Shown: positions 54,701 through 63,508, counted from the stretch's first letter. The stretch: 64,000 nucleotides of DNA from Alistipes excrementigallinarum (GCA_019112825.1 DXIP01000022.1:91965-155964), one strand, 5' to 3'. Numbers and translations: made by a program. Notes: generated by a model from the sequence alone, not told the origin.

Positions 54701-55982
54701 CAACATCGTTCTCTATACGCACAACCTTCCCTACGGTGCGACGCTCTTCATGGCGGACGGCGCCGAGGTGAAGAAGGGCGACATGATTTGCGAGTGGGAC
54801 CCCTACAACGCCGTGATTATCTCGGAGTACGACGGTCGTGCCGTCTACGAGAACATCATCGAGGGTGTGACCTACCGCGACGAGCGTGACGAGCAGACGG
54901 GCCTTTCGGAGAAGGTGGTCATCGAGTCGAAGGACAAGACGAAGAACCCCGTCATCAAGATTGTCAATAAGGAGGGCGAGGAGGTCAAGCAGTACAACCT
55001 CCCGGTATCGGCCCACGTCGTGGTGAAGGACAACGCCAAAATCAAGACGGGCGAAATCCTCATCAAGATTCCGCGTGCAATCGGTAAGTCGGGCGGCGAC
55101 ATCACCGGTGGTCTGCCGCGTGTTACGGAGCTCTTCGAGGCGCGCAACCCGTCGAATCCCGCCATCGTGTCGGAGATTGACGGTGAGGTAACCTTCGGCA
55201 AAATCAAGCGCGGTAACCGCGAAATCATCATCACCTCGAAGCAGGGTGACGTGAAGCGCTATCTGGTGCCCCTGTCGCGTCAGATTATCGTGCAGGAGAA
55301 CGACTACGTGAAGGCCGGCAGCCCGCTTTCGGACGGTGCCATCACTCCGTCGGACATCCTCAACATCCTCGGCCCGACGCGTGTGCAGGAGTACATCGTC
55401 AACGAGGTGCAGGAGGTCTACCGCATGCAGGGTGTGAAAATCAACGACAAGCACTTCGAGGTCATCGTACGTCAGATGATGTCGAAGGTGAAGATTATCG
55501 ACCCGGGAGACACGCGCTTCTTCGAGGACCAGATTGTCGACAAGTGGGAGTTCATGGATGTGAACGACGAGCTCTACGACAAGGTGGTGGTTACGGATGC
55601 CGGCGACTCGACGTCGCTGCAGCCGGGACAGATTATCTCGCTGCGCAAGCTGCGTGACGAGAACTCGAGCCTCAAGCGCCGCGACCTGAAGCTCGTTCAG
55701 GTGCGCGACATCGTTCCCGCAACCTCGACGCAGGTGCTGCAGGGTATCACCCGCGCCGCACTGCAGACCTCGAGTTTCATCTCGGCCGCTTCGTTCCAGG
55801 AGACGACCAAGGTGCTCAACGAGGCCGCCATCCAGGCGAAGGTCGACCCGCTGGAGAATCTGAAGGAGAACGTGATTTGCGGTCACCTGATTCCGGGCGG
55901 TACGGGTCTGCGCGAGTACGACAACCTCGTGGTGGGTCTGAAATCCGACCTCGAGAATCTGCAGCAGCAGTCGCAGCGCTAA
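51717..55982 (+). CDS. rpoC: DNA-directed RNA polymerase subunit beta'
   Basis: 1421-residue largest polymerase subunit. It carries the N-terminal zinc-binding cysteines (CHCGKYKR and CDRCGVE, near 65-90), the catalytic NADFDGDQM with three Asp residues binding Mg2+ (near 475), the bridge-helix region GARGSKEQIRQLSGMRGLM, and a second zinc site (CxxxxGVCAKCYG, near 890-905). It ends the supercluster and is followed by a strong terminator. Confidence 0.99.
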   Translation: MSFTKDNKTNNGYSRISIGLASPEEILAQSSGEVLKPETINYRTYKPERDGLFCERIFGPVKDYECHCGKYKRIRYKGIVCDRCGVEVTEKKVRRERMGHISLVVPVVHIWYFRSLPSKIGYLLGIPSKKLETIIYYERYVVINPGVAAEQGIERLQTLSEKEYLDILAALPKGNQALDDSDPNKFVAQMGAEAIYTLLKQVDLDSMSYALRHKASTETSQQRKSEALKCLNVIESFRASNGKNKPEWMVLSVIPVIPPELRPLVPLDGGRFATSDLNDLYRRVIIRNNRLKRLIEIKAPEVILRNEKRMLQEAVDSLFDNSRKSNAVKNESNRPLKSLSDSLKGKQGRFRQNLLGKRVDYSARSVIVVGPELKMHEMGIPKDMAAELYKPFVIRKLIERGIVKTVKSAKKIIDRKDPVIWGILENVIKGHPVLMNRAPTLHRLGIQAFQPKLIEGKAMQLHPLACTAFNADFDGDQMAVHLPLGNAAILEAQLLMLGSHNVLNPANGAPITVPSQDMVLGLYYITKPRKGVKGEGHVFYGPEEAIIAYNEKRADLHAVVKCMVDDLDEHGNPVRVLKETTIGRILFNQVVPKEVGYINEILTKRSLRDIIAVVMKKAGADKVANFLDDIKDMGYRMAFKGGLSFNLDAVIIPEEKQKLVAEGYERADAIMEDYNMGLITNNERYNQIIDVWTNINTKLTKAVIDTLVKDEDGFNPVYMMLDSGARGSKEQIRQLSGMRGLMAKPQKSGVEGGQQVIENPILSNFKEGLSVLEYFISTHGARKGLADTALKTADAGYLTRRLVDVAQDVIINEEDCGTLRGLTATAIKRNDDVVQTLYDRILGRTALNDVIHPLTGEVLCKAGEEITEDIAEAIEKSPLESVEIRSVLTCESRHGVCAKCYGRNLATARMVQKGEVVGVIAAQSIGEPGTQLTLRTFHVGGVAGGTAVETNVVSKYVGRLEIDELRTVKGKNAAGEPVDIVISRQSEFRIVDPKTNIVLYTHNLPYGATLFMADGAEVKKGDMICEWDPYNAVIISEYDGRAVYENIIEGVTYRDERDEQTGLSEKVVIESKDKTKNPVIKIVNKEGEEVKQYNLPVSAHVVVKDNAKIKTGEILIKIPRAIGKSGGDITGGLPRVTELFEARNPSNPAIVSEIDGEVTFGKIKRGNREIIITSKQGDVKRYLVPLSRQIIVQENDYVKAGSPLSDGAITPSDILNILGPTRVQEYIVNEVQEVYRMQGVKINDKHFEVIVRQMMSKVKIIDPGDTRFFEDQIVDKWEFMDVNDELYDKVVVTDAGDSTSLQPGQIISLRKLRDENSSLKRRDLKLVQVRDIVPATSTQVLQGITRAALQTSSFISAASFQETTKVLNEAAIQAKVDPLENLKENVICGHLIPGGTGLREYDNLVVGLKSDLENLQQQSQR

Positions 55983-56033
55983 CCATACGCGAGCGGGGCG
56001 GTTCCTTCGGGGACCGCAGCCCGCAGGGCTTAG

Positions 56034-56071
56034 AAAAAGCCTCCTCCCCGTCCGGGGAGGAGGCTTTTTTT
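56034..56071. terminator. Terminator after rpoC
   Basis: Perfect stem AAAAAGCCTCCTCCCC / GGGGAGGAGGCTTTTT with a 4-base loop and a T-run, 50 bases after rpoC; symmetrical, so probably bidirectional. The 200 bases up to the sdaA stop contain GC-rich sequence without a recognisable feature. Confidence 0.93.
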
Positions 56072-56274
56072 GTGGCGTTATGCAATGCGTGGCGGACCGC
56101 AGAGGGCTTGGCTTGGAGGGGGGTAGGGTTGCCCGGGAGTTGTTCGGGAGTCGTCCGTAGGTGGCTCGGGAATCACCCGGGAGCCGCCGCGGAGAATTCG
56201 GACAGGGCGTCCGGTGCGGGCTCGGAGAGGACAGGATAGGACTTGGCCCCCCTGCCCGGAATGTGCCGCGGCGC

Positions 56275-57480
56275 CTATATGCGCTCGTAGTAGCGCTTGG
56301 CAAGGCCCCCTTCGGAGGTCTCGCGGTAGAGGCTCGGCAGGTTGTGGCCCGTCTCGTTCATCACCTCGACCACCTTGTCGTAGCTGACCAGATGGGCTCC
56401 GTCGGAGAGCGTGGCGTAGATGTTGGCATCCAGAGCGCGGGCCGCCGCAATGGCGTTGCGTTCGATGCAGGGGACCTGCACCAGTCCGCAGACGGGGTCG
56501 CACGTCAGTCCGAGGTGGTGTTCGAGCCCCATCTCGGCGGCATACTCGATTTGCGAAGGGGTGCCGCCGAAGAGCTGGCAGGCCGCAGCCGCAGCCATGG
56601 CGCAGGCGACGCCCACCTCGCCCTGACACCCTACCTCGGCGCCCGAGATGGAGGAGTTCGTCTTGGCGATGTTGCCGAAGAGCCCCGCCGTGGCCAGCGC
56701 CCGCAGGATGCGGATGCGCAGGAAGTCGCGCGAGGTGGCCAGGTGGTAGAGCACCGCCGGAACGACGCCGCTCGAGCCGCACGTCGGAGCCGTGACAACC
56801 GTACCGCCGGCGGCATTCTCCTCGGAGGTGGCCAGCGCATAGGCGTAGATTTTTGCCCGCGACTTGAGCGAGTCGGTGTAACTCTTCGACTTGACCCAGT
56901 AGGTGCTCGCCTTGCGCGCCACCTTCAGACCGCCCGGCAGCACGCCGTCGTTGTTCAGTCCGTTCTGGATGGTCTTGCACATCTGCTCCCAGATGGTGTC
57001 GAGGTAGTCCCAGATTTCGGGCCCCTCGCAGTCGTTGACATACTCCCAGTAGGTCTTACCCTCGTGGTAGCACCACTCCTTGATGGAGTTGATGGTCGTC
57101 AGCGGGTAGATGCTGCGCGGCTCCTCGCGGGTAGTCTCCTCGTTGGCCAGCGCGCCGCCGCCAATGCTGAAAATCGTCCAGCTGTCGATGACCTTGCCCC
57201 CGCTGAGCGCCTCGAAGAGCATGCCGTTGGGGTGGAAGGAGAGCACCGTCTCGGGGCGCCAGACGATTTCGGTCGGCGCGATGGGCTGGAGTACCGAGAG
57301 GATGGCCACGTCGGTCAGGTGGCCCTTGCCCGTGGCGGCGAGCGAGCCGTAGAGCGTTACGCGGAAGGCGTCGGCGTGGTTGCCGCGTGCGGCGAACTGC
57401 TCGGCCGCCTTCTTGGGCCCCATCGTGTGACTGCTCGAGGGGCCGTTCCCGATTTTGTACAACTCTTTGAGCGATTCCAT
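56275..57480 (-). CDS. sdaA: L-serine ammonia-lyase (iron-sulfur type)
   Basis: Deaminates L-serine to pyruvate and ammonia using a 4Fe-4S cluster. The 401-residue single chain combines the beta domain (N-terminal GPSSSHTMGPKKAAE) and the alpha domain, with cluster cysteines in APTCGSSGVVPA and LTCDPVCGLVQVPC. It is the fused, one-polypeptide type, not the split alpha/beta type. The ATG at 57480 opens the conserved start; a TATCTTTG box on the minus strand at 57503-57510 precedes it, and a longer upstream frame crosses that box. Confidence 0.95.
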   Translation of the reverse strand: MESLKELYKIGNGPSSSHTMGPKKAAEQFAARGNHADAFRVTLYGSLAATGKGHLTDVAILSVLQPIAPTEIVWRPETVLSFHPNGMLFEALSGGKVIDSWTIFSIGGGALANEETTREEPRSIYPLTTINSIKEWCYHEGKTYWEYVNDCEGPEIWDYLDTIWEQMCKTIQNGLNNDGVLPGGLKVARKASTYWVKSKSYTDSLKSRAKIYAYALATSEENAAGGTVVTAPTCGSSGVVPAVLYHLATSRDFLRIRILRALATAGLFGNIAKTNSSISGAEVGCQGEVGVACAMAAAAACQLFGGTPSQIEYAAEMGLEHHLGLTCDPVCGLVQVPCIERNAIAAARALDANIYATLSDGAHLVSYDKVVEVMNETGHNLPSLYRETSEGGLAKRYYERI

Positions 57481-57789
57481 TTCTTCGTGTGTTTTCCGGC
57501 TGCAAAGATACGAAAAGGCGGGGGCAAAAAGCCATGCGGGGTGCGAGATTTTTGCCGGGCCCGACCGCCTGTCCGGGAAGGCGACGACGGTGAGGGGCAA
57601 AAGTTGTGCCCGAAGGCGGGCTTTCGCCGGGGAAGCAGCTGCTTGCCGCGGCGGAGAGGGTGGTGTCGGAAAGGGGGGAGAGCTAGTGGGCGCGTCTTCT
57701 TTCGACACAGCGCCGCCTCGCTCTGTCTCAGCCCCAAAAACAGTGCGGCCGGAGTTCTCCTGCTGGAAAAACTCCGGCCGCCGGCCTGG

Positions 57790-57861
57790 TAGCCCCACCG
57801 CGACTCGAACGCGGATTTAGGGTTTAGGAAACCCTCGTTCTATCCCTTGAACTATAGGGCC
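57790..57861 (-). tRNA. tRNA-Arg (CCT)
   Basis: Minus-strand cloverleaf with anticodon stem-loop AGGGT-TTCCTAA-ACCCT (CCT), T-stem CCGCG / CGCGG with loop TTCGAGT, and an acceptor stem that includes two G-U pairs. The 3' CCA is not encoded. Confidence 0.95.
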
Positions 57862-57936
57862 CTGCAAAACGATTGCGGTGTGCTCCTCCCGCATTGGGGC
57901 GAAGCGCACCGCAAAGATAGTAAAATATTCCGGCTT

Positions 57937-59373
57937 TCAGAAACGGAAGTTCAGACCGAGCGAGAAGGTGTGGGCGCGGGCCGTGTAGTTGCCCGAGAAG
58001 TCGGTCGTTGCCTGGGCGGCGCCGACGCCTGCCAACTCGAGCACCGAGTTGGTGTAGGGGTAGGAGCCCGTGCGCTCGGGGTCGGCCGAGTTGACGTAGC
58101 CGTAGGCCAGGTCGATGTCGAGCCAGCAGGTCGGACGCAGCGTCAGACCGACTGTATAGGCCAGCTTGGTCATCGAGGGGGTCTCGGGATTGAGGTAGTC
58201 GCTGCTCACGGGGCTCTCGTCGACGTACATACCCATGCGCGCCGTCAGAAAATCGCAGACGCGGTACTGGCCGCCGATGCGGACCGCCAGCGTGTTGGAG
58301 TAGTTCTTGTCGCTGGCCAGCGTCATGACGGTCGTGTTGTCGGTCGGATTGACGAGCTCGACGTCGAGCCGGTCATAGACGCTCCAGAGGACATACTGCA
58401 GGTCGACGGCAAACTCCCACTTCGGCGTCGGGCGGAAGCTGACGCCCCACGTGAGCGAGGCGGGGAGCGGAAGTTCGGTCTTTACCACGGCCGAGGAGAG
58501 GTTCTGCAGCGTGGAGAACTGGGGAGCCTGGAGCAGCTGACCGAGAATCTGACCGATGGCGGGGTCGTCAATCGTCTTGAGGGCGATGGAGCCCGAGTTG
58601 ACCTTCATGCGCAGCTTCGAGCGGTAGGTGAAGCCGAGCGACCACTGCTCGTTGATGTCCCACATGATGCCGGCGTTGACGCCGACGGCCATCTTGGCGT
58701 CTCCCTTGAGGGCGAGCGACATGAGGCTTCGGTCGCCGGCCATCTCGAAGATGTTGGGCAGCGTCGGCATGGCCGTCTGCAGCGCCCCCATGAGCAGTTG
58801 GTTCTGGGCGTTGTCGGCCCCGACGGGGAGCAGCGAGCGCGAGAGGTCGAACGTACCCCAGGTCATCATCAGACCGGCGCCCACCGAGATGTGCTTGCCG
58901 ATGCGGAAGCCGACGGTCGGCTGGAGGTTGTAGGCCGAGAGGTTGATGGACTGCACCAGATGGGCACCCGCCCAGTTGTCGCCCCAGTTCATCGAGGAGC
59001 CAAAGGGGGTGTTGAAGGCCAGACCCACCGACATCCAGTCGAGCGGCTTGTAGTTGATGTAGGCGTAGAGGGGCGTCGAGATTTTGTTGTCCGAGGTGAA
59101 GTGGCGCTGGGGCGTGGCGCCCGTGTAGTCGGGCAGCGAGGTGTAGGTGGCCTTCGAGGCGATGCCCGTGATGCCGACCGAGATGTCGAATTTCGATTGC
59201 TGGAAGGCAGCGGCGGCAGGGTTGAACCACACGGACTCGGAGTTGAGCTTCATGGCCGTACCGACGTGTCCCATACCGTTCTGCTTCGAGGAGAGGTTGT
59301 TTACCTGGTATCCTTCGGCCGAGGCCGCGAGCGTTGCCGCCGTGGCGGCCAGAAGGAGGAGGACTTTTTTCAT
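57937..59373 (-). CDS. OmpP1/FadL-family outer-membrane transporter
   Basis: A 478-residue beta-barrel with a signal peptide (about 1-19). It has the FadL-type N-terminal hatch (NNLSSKQNGMGHVGTAMKLNSESVWFNPAA, shown here in part), regular alternating barrel strands, and a C-terminal Phe (SLGLNFRF) recognised by the Bam machinery. FadL proteins pass long-chain fatty acids or other hydrophobic compounds across the outer membrane; the substrate here is unknown. A consensus promoter lies at 59431-59461. It is a single gene between tRNA-Arg and the aminotransferase gene. Confidence 0.9.
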   Translation of the reverse strand: MKKVLLLLAATAATLAASAEGYQVNNLSSKQNGMGHVGTAMKLNSESVWFNPAAAAFQQSKFDISVGITGIASKATYTSLPDYTGATPQRHFTSDNKISTPLYAYINYKPLDWMSVGLAFNTPFGSSMNWGDNWAGAHLVQSINLSAYNLQPTVGFRIGKHISVGAGLMMTWGTFDLSRSLLPVGADNAQNQLLMGALQTAMPTLPNIFEMAGDRSLMSLALKGDAKMAVGVNAGIMWDINEQWSLGFTYRSKLRMKVNSGSIALKTIDDPAIGQILGQLLQAPQFSTLQNLSSAVVKTELPLPASLTWGVSFRPTPKWEFAVDLQYVLWSVYDRLDVELVNPTDNTTVMTLASDKNYSNTLAVRIGGQYRVCDFLTARMGMYVDESPVSSDYLNPETPSMTKLAYTVGLTLRPTCWLDIDLAYGYVNSADPERTGSYPYTNSVLELAGVGAAQATTDFSGNYTARAHTFSLGLNFRF

Positions 59374-59430
59374 GTCAAATGGTTTAGGTTAATACTTGGC
59401 GGGCCCTTGCGGGGCGCGCAGCAACGGCGG

Positions 59431-59461
59431 CAAAGGTAGGAAAACAATCCGTGCGCCCCAA
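59431..59461 (-). promoter_or_regulatory. Promoter of the FadL-family gene
   Basis: Minus strand: TTG (59459-59461, within TTTGG), 20 bases, TACCTTTG (59431-59438), 58 bases ahead of the start. The stretch 59462-59754 beyond it holds no feature I can support. Confidence 0.75.
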
Positions 59462-59754
59462 AGAAATTGGTCGGAAAGTCTTAGAAATTGGAATAAACGG
59501 TAGAATATTGGCCGGTATGTCGGGTCGGACGACCGGCGTGGCTGCTGCCGCAATTGATTGTGCCGGGACAGCGGGGCGGCGGGAGAGCGGCAGGACGGCA
59601 ACAGGGTAAAGACGGGCCGCGGGCGGGGTAGGCGAGGTAAGAGGGGTAGGAGGAAGCACACGCTCCGCATCGGAGCGGCCGTGTGGGGTAACGGAGCGGC
59701 TGCGTTCCGCATCGGGGCGGCCGGGCAACGTCTGAGTAAAGGTACGGACAAAGG

Positions 59755-59784
59755 CAAGGGCCGCACTTCGGTGTGCGACCCTTG
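59755..59784 (-). terminator. Probable terminator of the aminotransferase gene
   Basis: Minus strand CAAGGGTCGCAC / GTGCGGCCCTTG stem with one mismatch and a 6-base loop, followed by CCTTTGT. About 45 bases past the aminotransferase stop; the weak T-tail lowers confidence. Confidence 0.6.
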
Positions 59785-59831
59785 TCGGAAAACTTGCTGC
59801 CGCCGCTCCGGCGGGGAGGGCGGGGCTTCGG

Positions 59832-61028
59832 CTATTTGCGGCTGTTGTAGGCCTCGAGCGCCTTTTCGAGCAGGAAGAGGGCGCGCGTGAGGTCCCGCTT
59901 GTTCAGCACGTAGGCGATGCGCACCTCGTTGCGGCCGTAGGCGGGGTCGGAGTAGAAGCCCGAGGCGGGGGCCATCATGACGGTCTCGCCCTCGTAGCTG
60001 AAGTCGCTCAGACACCAGGCGCAGAAGTCGTCGCTGTTCTCGACCGGCAGGCGGGCCACCGTGTAGAAGGCACCCATGGGGATGGGGGAGTAGACGCCCG
60101 GGATGCGGTTGAGCCCGTCGATGAGGCACTTGCGCCGCTCGATGTACTCCTCGTAGACCTCGGCGCTGTAGGAGCGCGGCGCGTCGATGGAGGCCTCGGC
60201 GACAATCTGCCCCAGCAGCGGGGGCGAGAGGCGCGCCTGGCAGAACTTCATCACCGCGTCGCGCAGCTTGCGGTTCTTGGTGATGAGCGCACCGATGCGG
60301 ATGCCGCACTCGGAGTAGCGCTTCGAGAGGGAGTCAATCAGCACGACGTGCTCCTCGATACCCTCCAGATGGCAGGCCGAGATGTAGGGCGACCCCGTGT
60401 AGATGAATTCGCGGTAGACCTCGTCCGAGAAGAGGAAGAGGTCGTAGCGCTTCACCAGGTCGCGGATGCGGTCCATCTCCTTGCGCGTGTAGAGGTATCC
60501 GGTGGGGTTGTTGGGGTTGCAAATCAGGATGCCGCGCGTGCGCTCGTTGATGAGCCGCTCGAATTCGGCGATGTCGGGCAACGCAAAGCCCTGCTCGATG
60601 GTCGAAACGACGGGGCGGATGACCGCACCGGCCGAGATGGCAAAGGCCATGTAGTTGGCATAGGCCGGCTCGGGGACGATGATTTCGTCGCCCGGGTTGA
60701 GGCACGACATAAAGGCGAAGAGCACCGCCTCGGAGCCTCCCGTGGTGACGATGATTTCGTCGGGCGAGAGCTTGATTTGGTACTGGGCGTAGTACTCGAC
60801 CAGCTTCTCGCGCAGCGAGCGGTAGCCGTCGCTGGGGCTGTATTCGAGCACCGTGCGGTCGATGTGGCGCAGTGCGTCGAGGCCGACCTGCGGCGTGGGC
60901 ACGTCGGGCTGGCCGATGTTGAGGTGGTAGATTTTCGTGCCGCGCGCCTTGGCCGCTTCGGCCAGCGGCACGAGTTTGCGGATGGGCGAAGCCGGCATCA
61001 GCTCCGCACGTTGGGAAATGGGTGGCAT
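59832..61028 (-). CDS. PLP-dependent class I/II aminotransferase
   Basis: A 398-residue fold-type I aminotransferase. The PLP lysine is in DSLSKRYSECGIRIG (near 238), with NPNNPTGY near 172 and the substrate-carboxylate Arg in NEVRIAYVLN near 370. The first residues, PPISQRAELMPASPIRKL, match a Bacteroidota group annotated as aspartate/aromatic-type aminotransferases; the amino acid substrate is not clear. The start at 61028 was chosen because a 60-codon extension runs up to a TATCTTTG box at 61206-61213. That leaves a leader of about 170 bases with no recognised riboswitch. Confidence 0.88.
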   Translation of the reverse strand: MPPISQRAELMPASPIRKLVPLAEAAKARGTKIYHLNIGQPDVPTPQVGLDALRHIDRTVLEYSPSDGYRSLREKLVEYYAQYQIKLSPDEIIVTTGGSEAVLFAFMSCLNPGDEIIVPEPAYANYMAFAISAGAVIRPVVSTIEQGFALPDIAEFERLINERTRGILICNPNNPTGYLYTRKEMDRIRDLVKRYDLFLFSDEVYREFIYTGSPYISACHLEGIEEHVVLIDSLSKRYSECGIRIGALITKNRKLRDAVMKFCQARLSPPLLGQIVAEASIDAPRSYSAEVYEEYIERRKCLIDGLNRIPGVYSPIPMGAFYTVARLPVENSDDFCAWCLSDFSYEGETVMMAPASGFYSDPAYGRNEVRIAYVLNKRDLTRALFLLEKALEAYNSRK

Positions 61029-61308
61029 CGTTCGTGTTGCTCGTTTTGTCCTCCGGCAGCGGCGTAAGGGGGCGCGGAAGTGCGCCTTCGTGCCGAGTCG
61101 GGGTAAATCATTAACCTGACCGTCCGATGGTGGGGGAGTGCGCCGTGCCGCGGCCTTTGTTGGGAACGCGTGCACGGGCAGCAGTCCGATACCTGTCGGA
61201 TTGAGCAAAGATAGGACTTTTCGCGCGAAAGCGGAAACCGGGCCCGCAAAATTGTCGTGCAGGGTGCCTCTCCGGGCTCAGTTGCAGCGAAATAATGGCG
61301 CCGGAGAT

Positions 61309-61339
61309 TTGGCGGAATGGAAAAACCGTACTATTTTTG
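61309..61339 (+). promoter_or_regulatory. Promoter of tRNA-Ser
   Basis: TTG (61309-61311), 20 bases, TATTTTTG (61332-61339), only 5 bases ahead of the mature tRNA 5' end. Confidence 0.75.
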
Positions 61340-61344
61340 TGCCC

Positions 61345-61429
61345 GGAGAGATGGCAGAGTGGTCGATTGCGGCGGTCTTGAAAACCGTTGAGCTGCGAGG
61401 CTCCGGGGGTTCGAATCCCTCTCTCTCCG
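61345..61429 (+). tRNA. tRNA-Ser (TGA), integration site of a mobile element
   Basis: 85-base class II tRNA with acceptor GGAGAGA / TCTCTCC, anticodon TGA, long variable arm and T-loop TTCGAAT. Base composition changes sharply just after its 3' end, from GC-rich to AT-rich DNA carrying resistance genes. NBU2-type elements are known to integrate at the 3' end of serine tRNA genes, so the T-arm and 3' acceptor strand (about 61409-61430) probably form the attachment core and belong to both host and element. Confidence 0.95.
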
Positions 61430-61462
61430 CAACAAACGCTGAAAATCAGCAGATTGCAAAAC

Positions 61463-61510
61463 AAACACCCAGTTTTACACCCAAGAATGTAAAGTCGGTG
61501 TTTTTGTTTT
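61463..61510 (+). terminator. Terminator just beyond tRNA-Ser
   Basis: AAACACC / GGTGTTT outer stem with an inner TTTACA / TGTAAA stem, then TTGTTTT. It would end the tRNA-Ser transcript, even though this DNA probably belongs to the inserted element. Confidence 0.65.
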
Positions 61511-61609
61511 ATTTAAGATAATACAACCACTACATAATAAAAGAGTAGCGATATTAAAAGAATCCGATGAGAAAAGACTAATATTTATCTATCCATTCAG
61601 TTTGATTTT

Positions 61610-61734
61610 TCAGGACTTTACATCGTCCTGAAAGTATTTGTTATTGTATTCCAACGTCAGGAGTGGATTATAATACAAGTTTTTTGTGTGGATAGAATTT
61701 CGTTTTGCTTAATGTACGAAAGTACTTATCTATA
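61610..61734 (+). promoter_or_regulatory. Leader region of the mef-lnu pair
   Basis: Between the tRNA and mef (61430-61755) there is no gene. A TCAGGAC / GTCCTGA hairpin sits at 61610-61631. A possible promoter follows: TTG (61705-61707), 19 bases, TATCTATA (61727-61734), two mismatches from TAnnTTTG. A GTAC-GAAA-GTAC mini-palindrome lies in the spacer. I do not see a leader peptide that would suggest macrolide-induced attenuation. Confidence 0.4.
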
Positions 61735-61755
61735 AACGCATGAAATATTAGCACA

Positions 61756-62961
61756 ATGAATCATTGGAAATCAACTTTGGCCGTGATAGGAATAGGCCAA
61801 CTCATATCTATTTTAACAAGTACGATTGTTGGCTTCTCCATTATTTTTTGGATTAGCAACGAATTTAAATCCCCGACAGCTTTATCTCTGGCTATTTTAG
61901 CTGGATTTTTACCACAATTTGTATTAGGCTTGTTTGCCGGGGTCTATGTTGACAGATGGAATCGAAAGAAAACGATGTTTTATTCGGACTTGTTCATCGC
62001 GTTCTGTACCCTATGTCTTTTTATTGTGATAACCAAGGGTTATAAAGACCTTTCTTTTTTTTATCTATTGACTGCTTGTCGTTCAATAGGCAGTACGTTT
62101 CATGCACCTGCTTTACAGGCAAGCATCCCTCTACTGGTTCCCAAGCACCATCTTGTCAGGGTATCAGGTTTGTACCATTCCATTCAATCCTTCAGTGAGG
62201 TGATAGTTCCCGTTGTAGGGGCAAGCCTCGTTGTTTGGCTTCCCATACAGTATATTCTGCTCATAGATGTGATCGGAGCTGTTGCTGCTTGTCTGACCTT
62301 ACTTTGTGTCCAGATTCCTTCTCTTCAAAAAACGAAAGTTCTTCCAGATTTCAAAAAAGAACTGACGGAATGTTGGCATACCTTGCGGCGTACAATGGGC
62401 ATTTTGCCTTTATTCGTATGCTTTACGCTGGTGACTTTTGTCCTTATGCCTGTTTTTACGTTATTTCCTTTTATGACGCTTCTGCATTTCAACGGAAACA
62501 TTTTGCAAATGGGAGTTGTGGAAATGGGTTGGGGCTCAGGGGCATTGTTGGGCGGTTTAGTACTTGCCTGTAAGGCTTTGAAAAGCAAGCAAACATTAGT
62601 GATGCATACGGCTTATGTGATATTGGGATTGTATCTGATTAGCGCCAGTTATTTACCATCAAGCGCATTTATAGGTTTTGTTTGCCTAACATTTACAGGA
62701 GGCATAGCCTATTCCATTTACCATGCGCTTTTCATCGCTATTATTCAGCAGAACTTGGCTTCGGACATGCTTGGACGGACTTTTTCTCTCATCTTTAGTT
62801 TGAGTACCTTTCCATCAATGCTGGGTATCGTAGCTTCAGGATATTGGGTGGAAGCATGGGGTATCACATCCGTCTTTATGATCAGCGGATGGGTTATCTT
62901 TCTGATTGGAGTGGGTGCAAATTTTATTTCTTCAATCAAGCAGTTGGATAATTACGCATAG
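61756..62961 (+). CDS. mef(En2): Macrolide efflux MFS transporter, Mef(En2)-type
   Basis: A 401-residue major-facilitator protein with about twelve membrane segments. Family features include the N-terminal ILTSTIVGFSIIFWISNE stretch and the loop motif AGVYVDRWNRKKTM between helices 2 and 3. Length, sequence style and the immediate downstream lincosamide resistance gene match Mef(En2) of Bacteroides elements. Mef pumps export 14- and 15-membered macrolides; activity of this subgroup in gut Bacteroidales is less well documented. Low GC and codon use differ from the host genes. No partner msr-type ABC-F gene is visible nearby. Confidence 0.85.
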   Translation: MNHWKSTLAVIGIGQLISILTSTIVGFSIIFWISNEFKSPTALSLAILAGFLPQFVLGLFAGVYVDRWNRKKTMFYSDLFIAFCTLCLFIVITKGYKDLSFFYLLTACRSIGSTFHAPALQASIPLLVPKHHLVRVSGLYHSIQSFSEVIVPVVGASLVVWLPIQYILLIDVIGAVAACLTLLCVQIPSLQKTKVLPDFKKELTECWHTLRRTMGILPLFVCFTLVTFVLMPVFTLFPFMTLLHFNGNILQMGVVEMGWGSGALLGGLVLACKALKSKQTLVMHTAYVILGLYLISASYLPSSAFIGFVCLTFTGGIAYSIYHALFIAIIQQNLASDMLGRTFSLIFSLSTFPSMLGIVASGYWVEAWGITSVFMISGWVIFLIGVGANFISSIKQLDNYA

Positions 62962-62985
62962 TATTATTTATTAAAGAATTATTAT

Positions 62986-63498
62986 ATGACAAAGAAAGAA
63001 CACACTACGATTACAGAGTTATTTCAAGTTTTGGACTTGTTGGAAAGCCTGGACATGCAGTTTTGGTTGGATGGAGGCTGGGGAGTGGATGTCTTGTACG
63101 GACAGCAAACCCGCTTGCATAGAGATATTGACATTGATTTTGATGCCAATTATACAGACCAACTCCTTGATCTTTTGCAGGAGAGAGGATATCAAATTGA
63201 AACAAATTGGTTGCCCACCCGTGTGGAACTGTATAGCAAAGAATTAGGCTATATTGATATCCATCCTTTTGTCTTGAATGCGGACGGCACTTCCAAACAA
63301 GCCGACTTGGATGGAGGCTGGTATGAATTTCAACCGGACTATTTTGGAACAGCAGTCTTTGAAGGCAGAAGCATCCCTTGCATTTCTGCAAAAGGGCAAC
63401 AAGTATTCCATTCGGGCTACGATTTAAGAGAGAAGGATATTCACGATTTATCTATAATTAAACAATGTATAACAACAATGAGCCTAACAATTAGATAA
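62986..63498 (+). CDS. lnu(AN2): Lincosamide nucleotidyltransferase, Lnu(AN2)-type
   Basis: A 170-residue cytoplasmic enzyme that inactivates lincomycin and clindamycin by adenylylation. The minimal nucleotidyltransferase motif is intact: WLDGGWGVDVLYG (29-39) and RLHRDIDIDF with His45, Asp47 and Asp49 positioned to bind metal-ATP. It begins 24 bases after mef(En2), so the two are likely co-transcribed. The pairing and sequence are those of the NBU2 resistance region. The open frame is complete and shows no damage. Confidence 0.88.
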   Translation: MTKKEHTTITELFQVLDLLESLDMQFWLDGGWGVDVLYGQQTRLHRDIDIDFDANYTDQLLDLLQERGYQIETNWLPTRVELYSKELGYIDIHPFVLNADGTSKQADLDGGWYEFQPDYFGTAVFEGRSIPCISAKGQQVFHSGYDLREKDIHDLSIIKQCITTMSLTIR

Positions 63499-63508
63499 GA
63501 ACAAGAAA

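Noticed and set aside
51720..56303. A 1527-codon open frame antisense to rpoC (and similar long antisense frames opposite rpoB, PBP2, rodA and the P-type ATPase)
   Set aside because: High GC with a strong third-position bias keeps the antisense frame free of stops; the residues are low-complexity (Arg, Val, Leu, His, Asp) and the sense frames are unmistakable conserved genes.
59462..59754. A GC-rich gap between the FadL-type gene and the aminotransferase gene as a possible gene
   Set aside because: The frames here are repetitive Arg/Pro/Gly-rich sequence with no start signals or conserved motifs; it is best described as empty.
61029..61200. A riboswitch in the long leader of the aminotransferase gene
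   Set aside because: About 170 bases of leader are present, but I found no stem pattern or conserved core matching a known riboswitch class.
61111..61464. A 117-codon minus-strand frame covering tRNA-Ser
   Set aside because: It lies antisense through the tRNA and its promoter and has no recognisable protein features.
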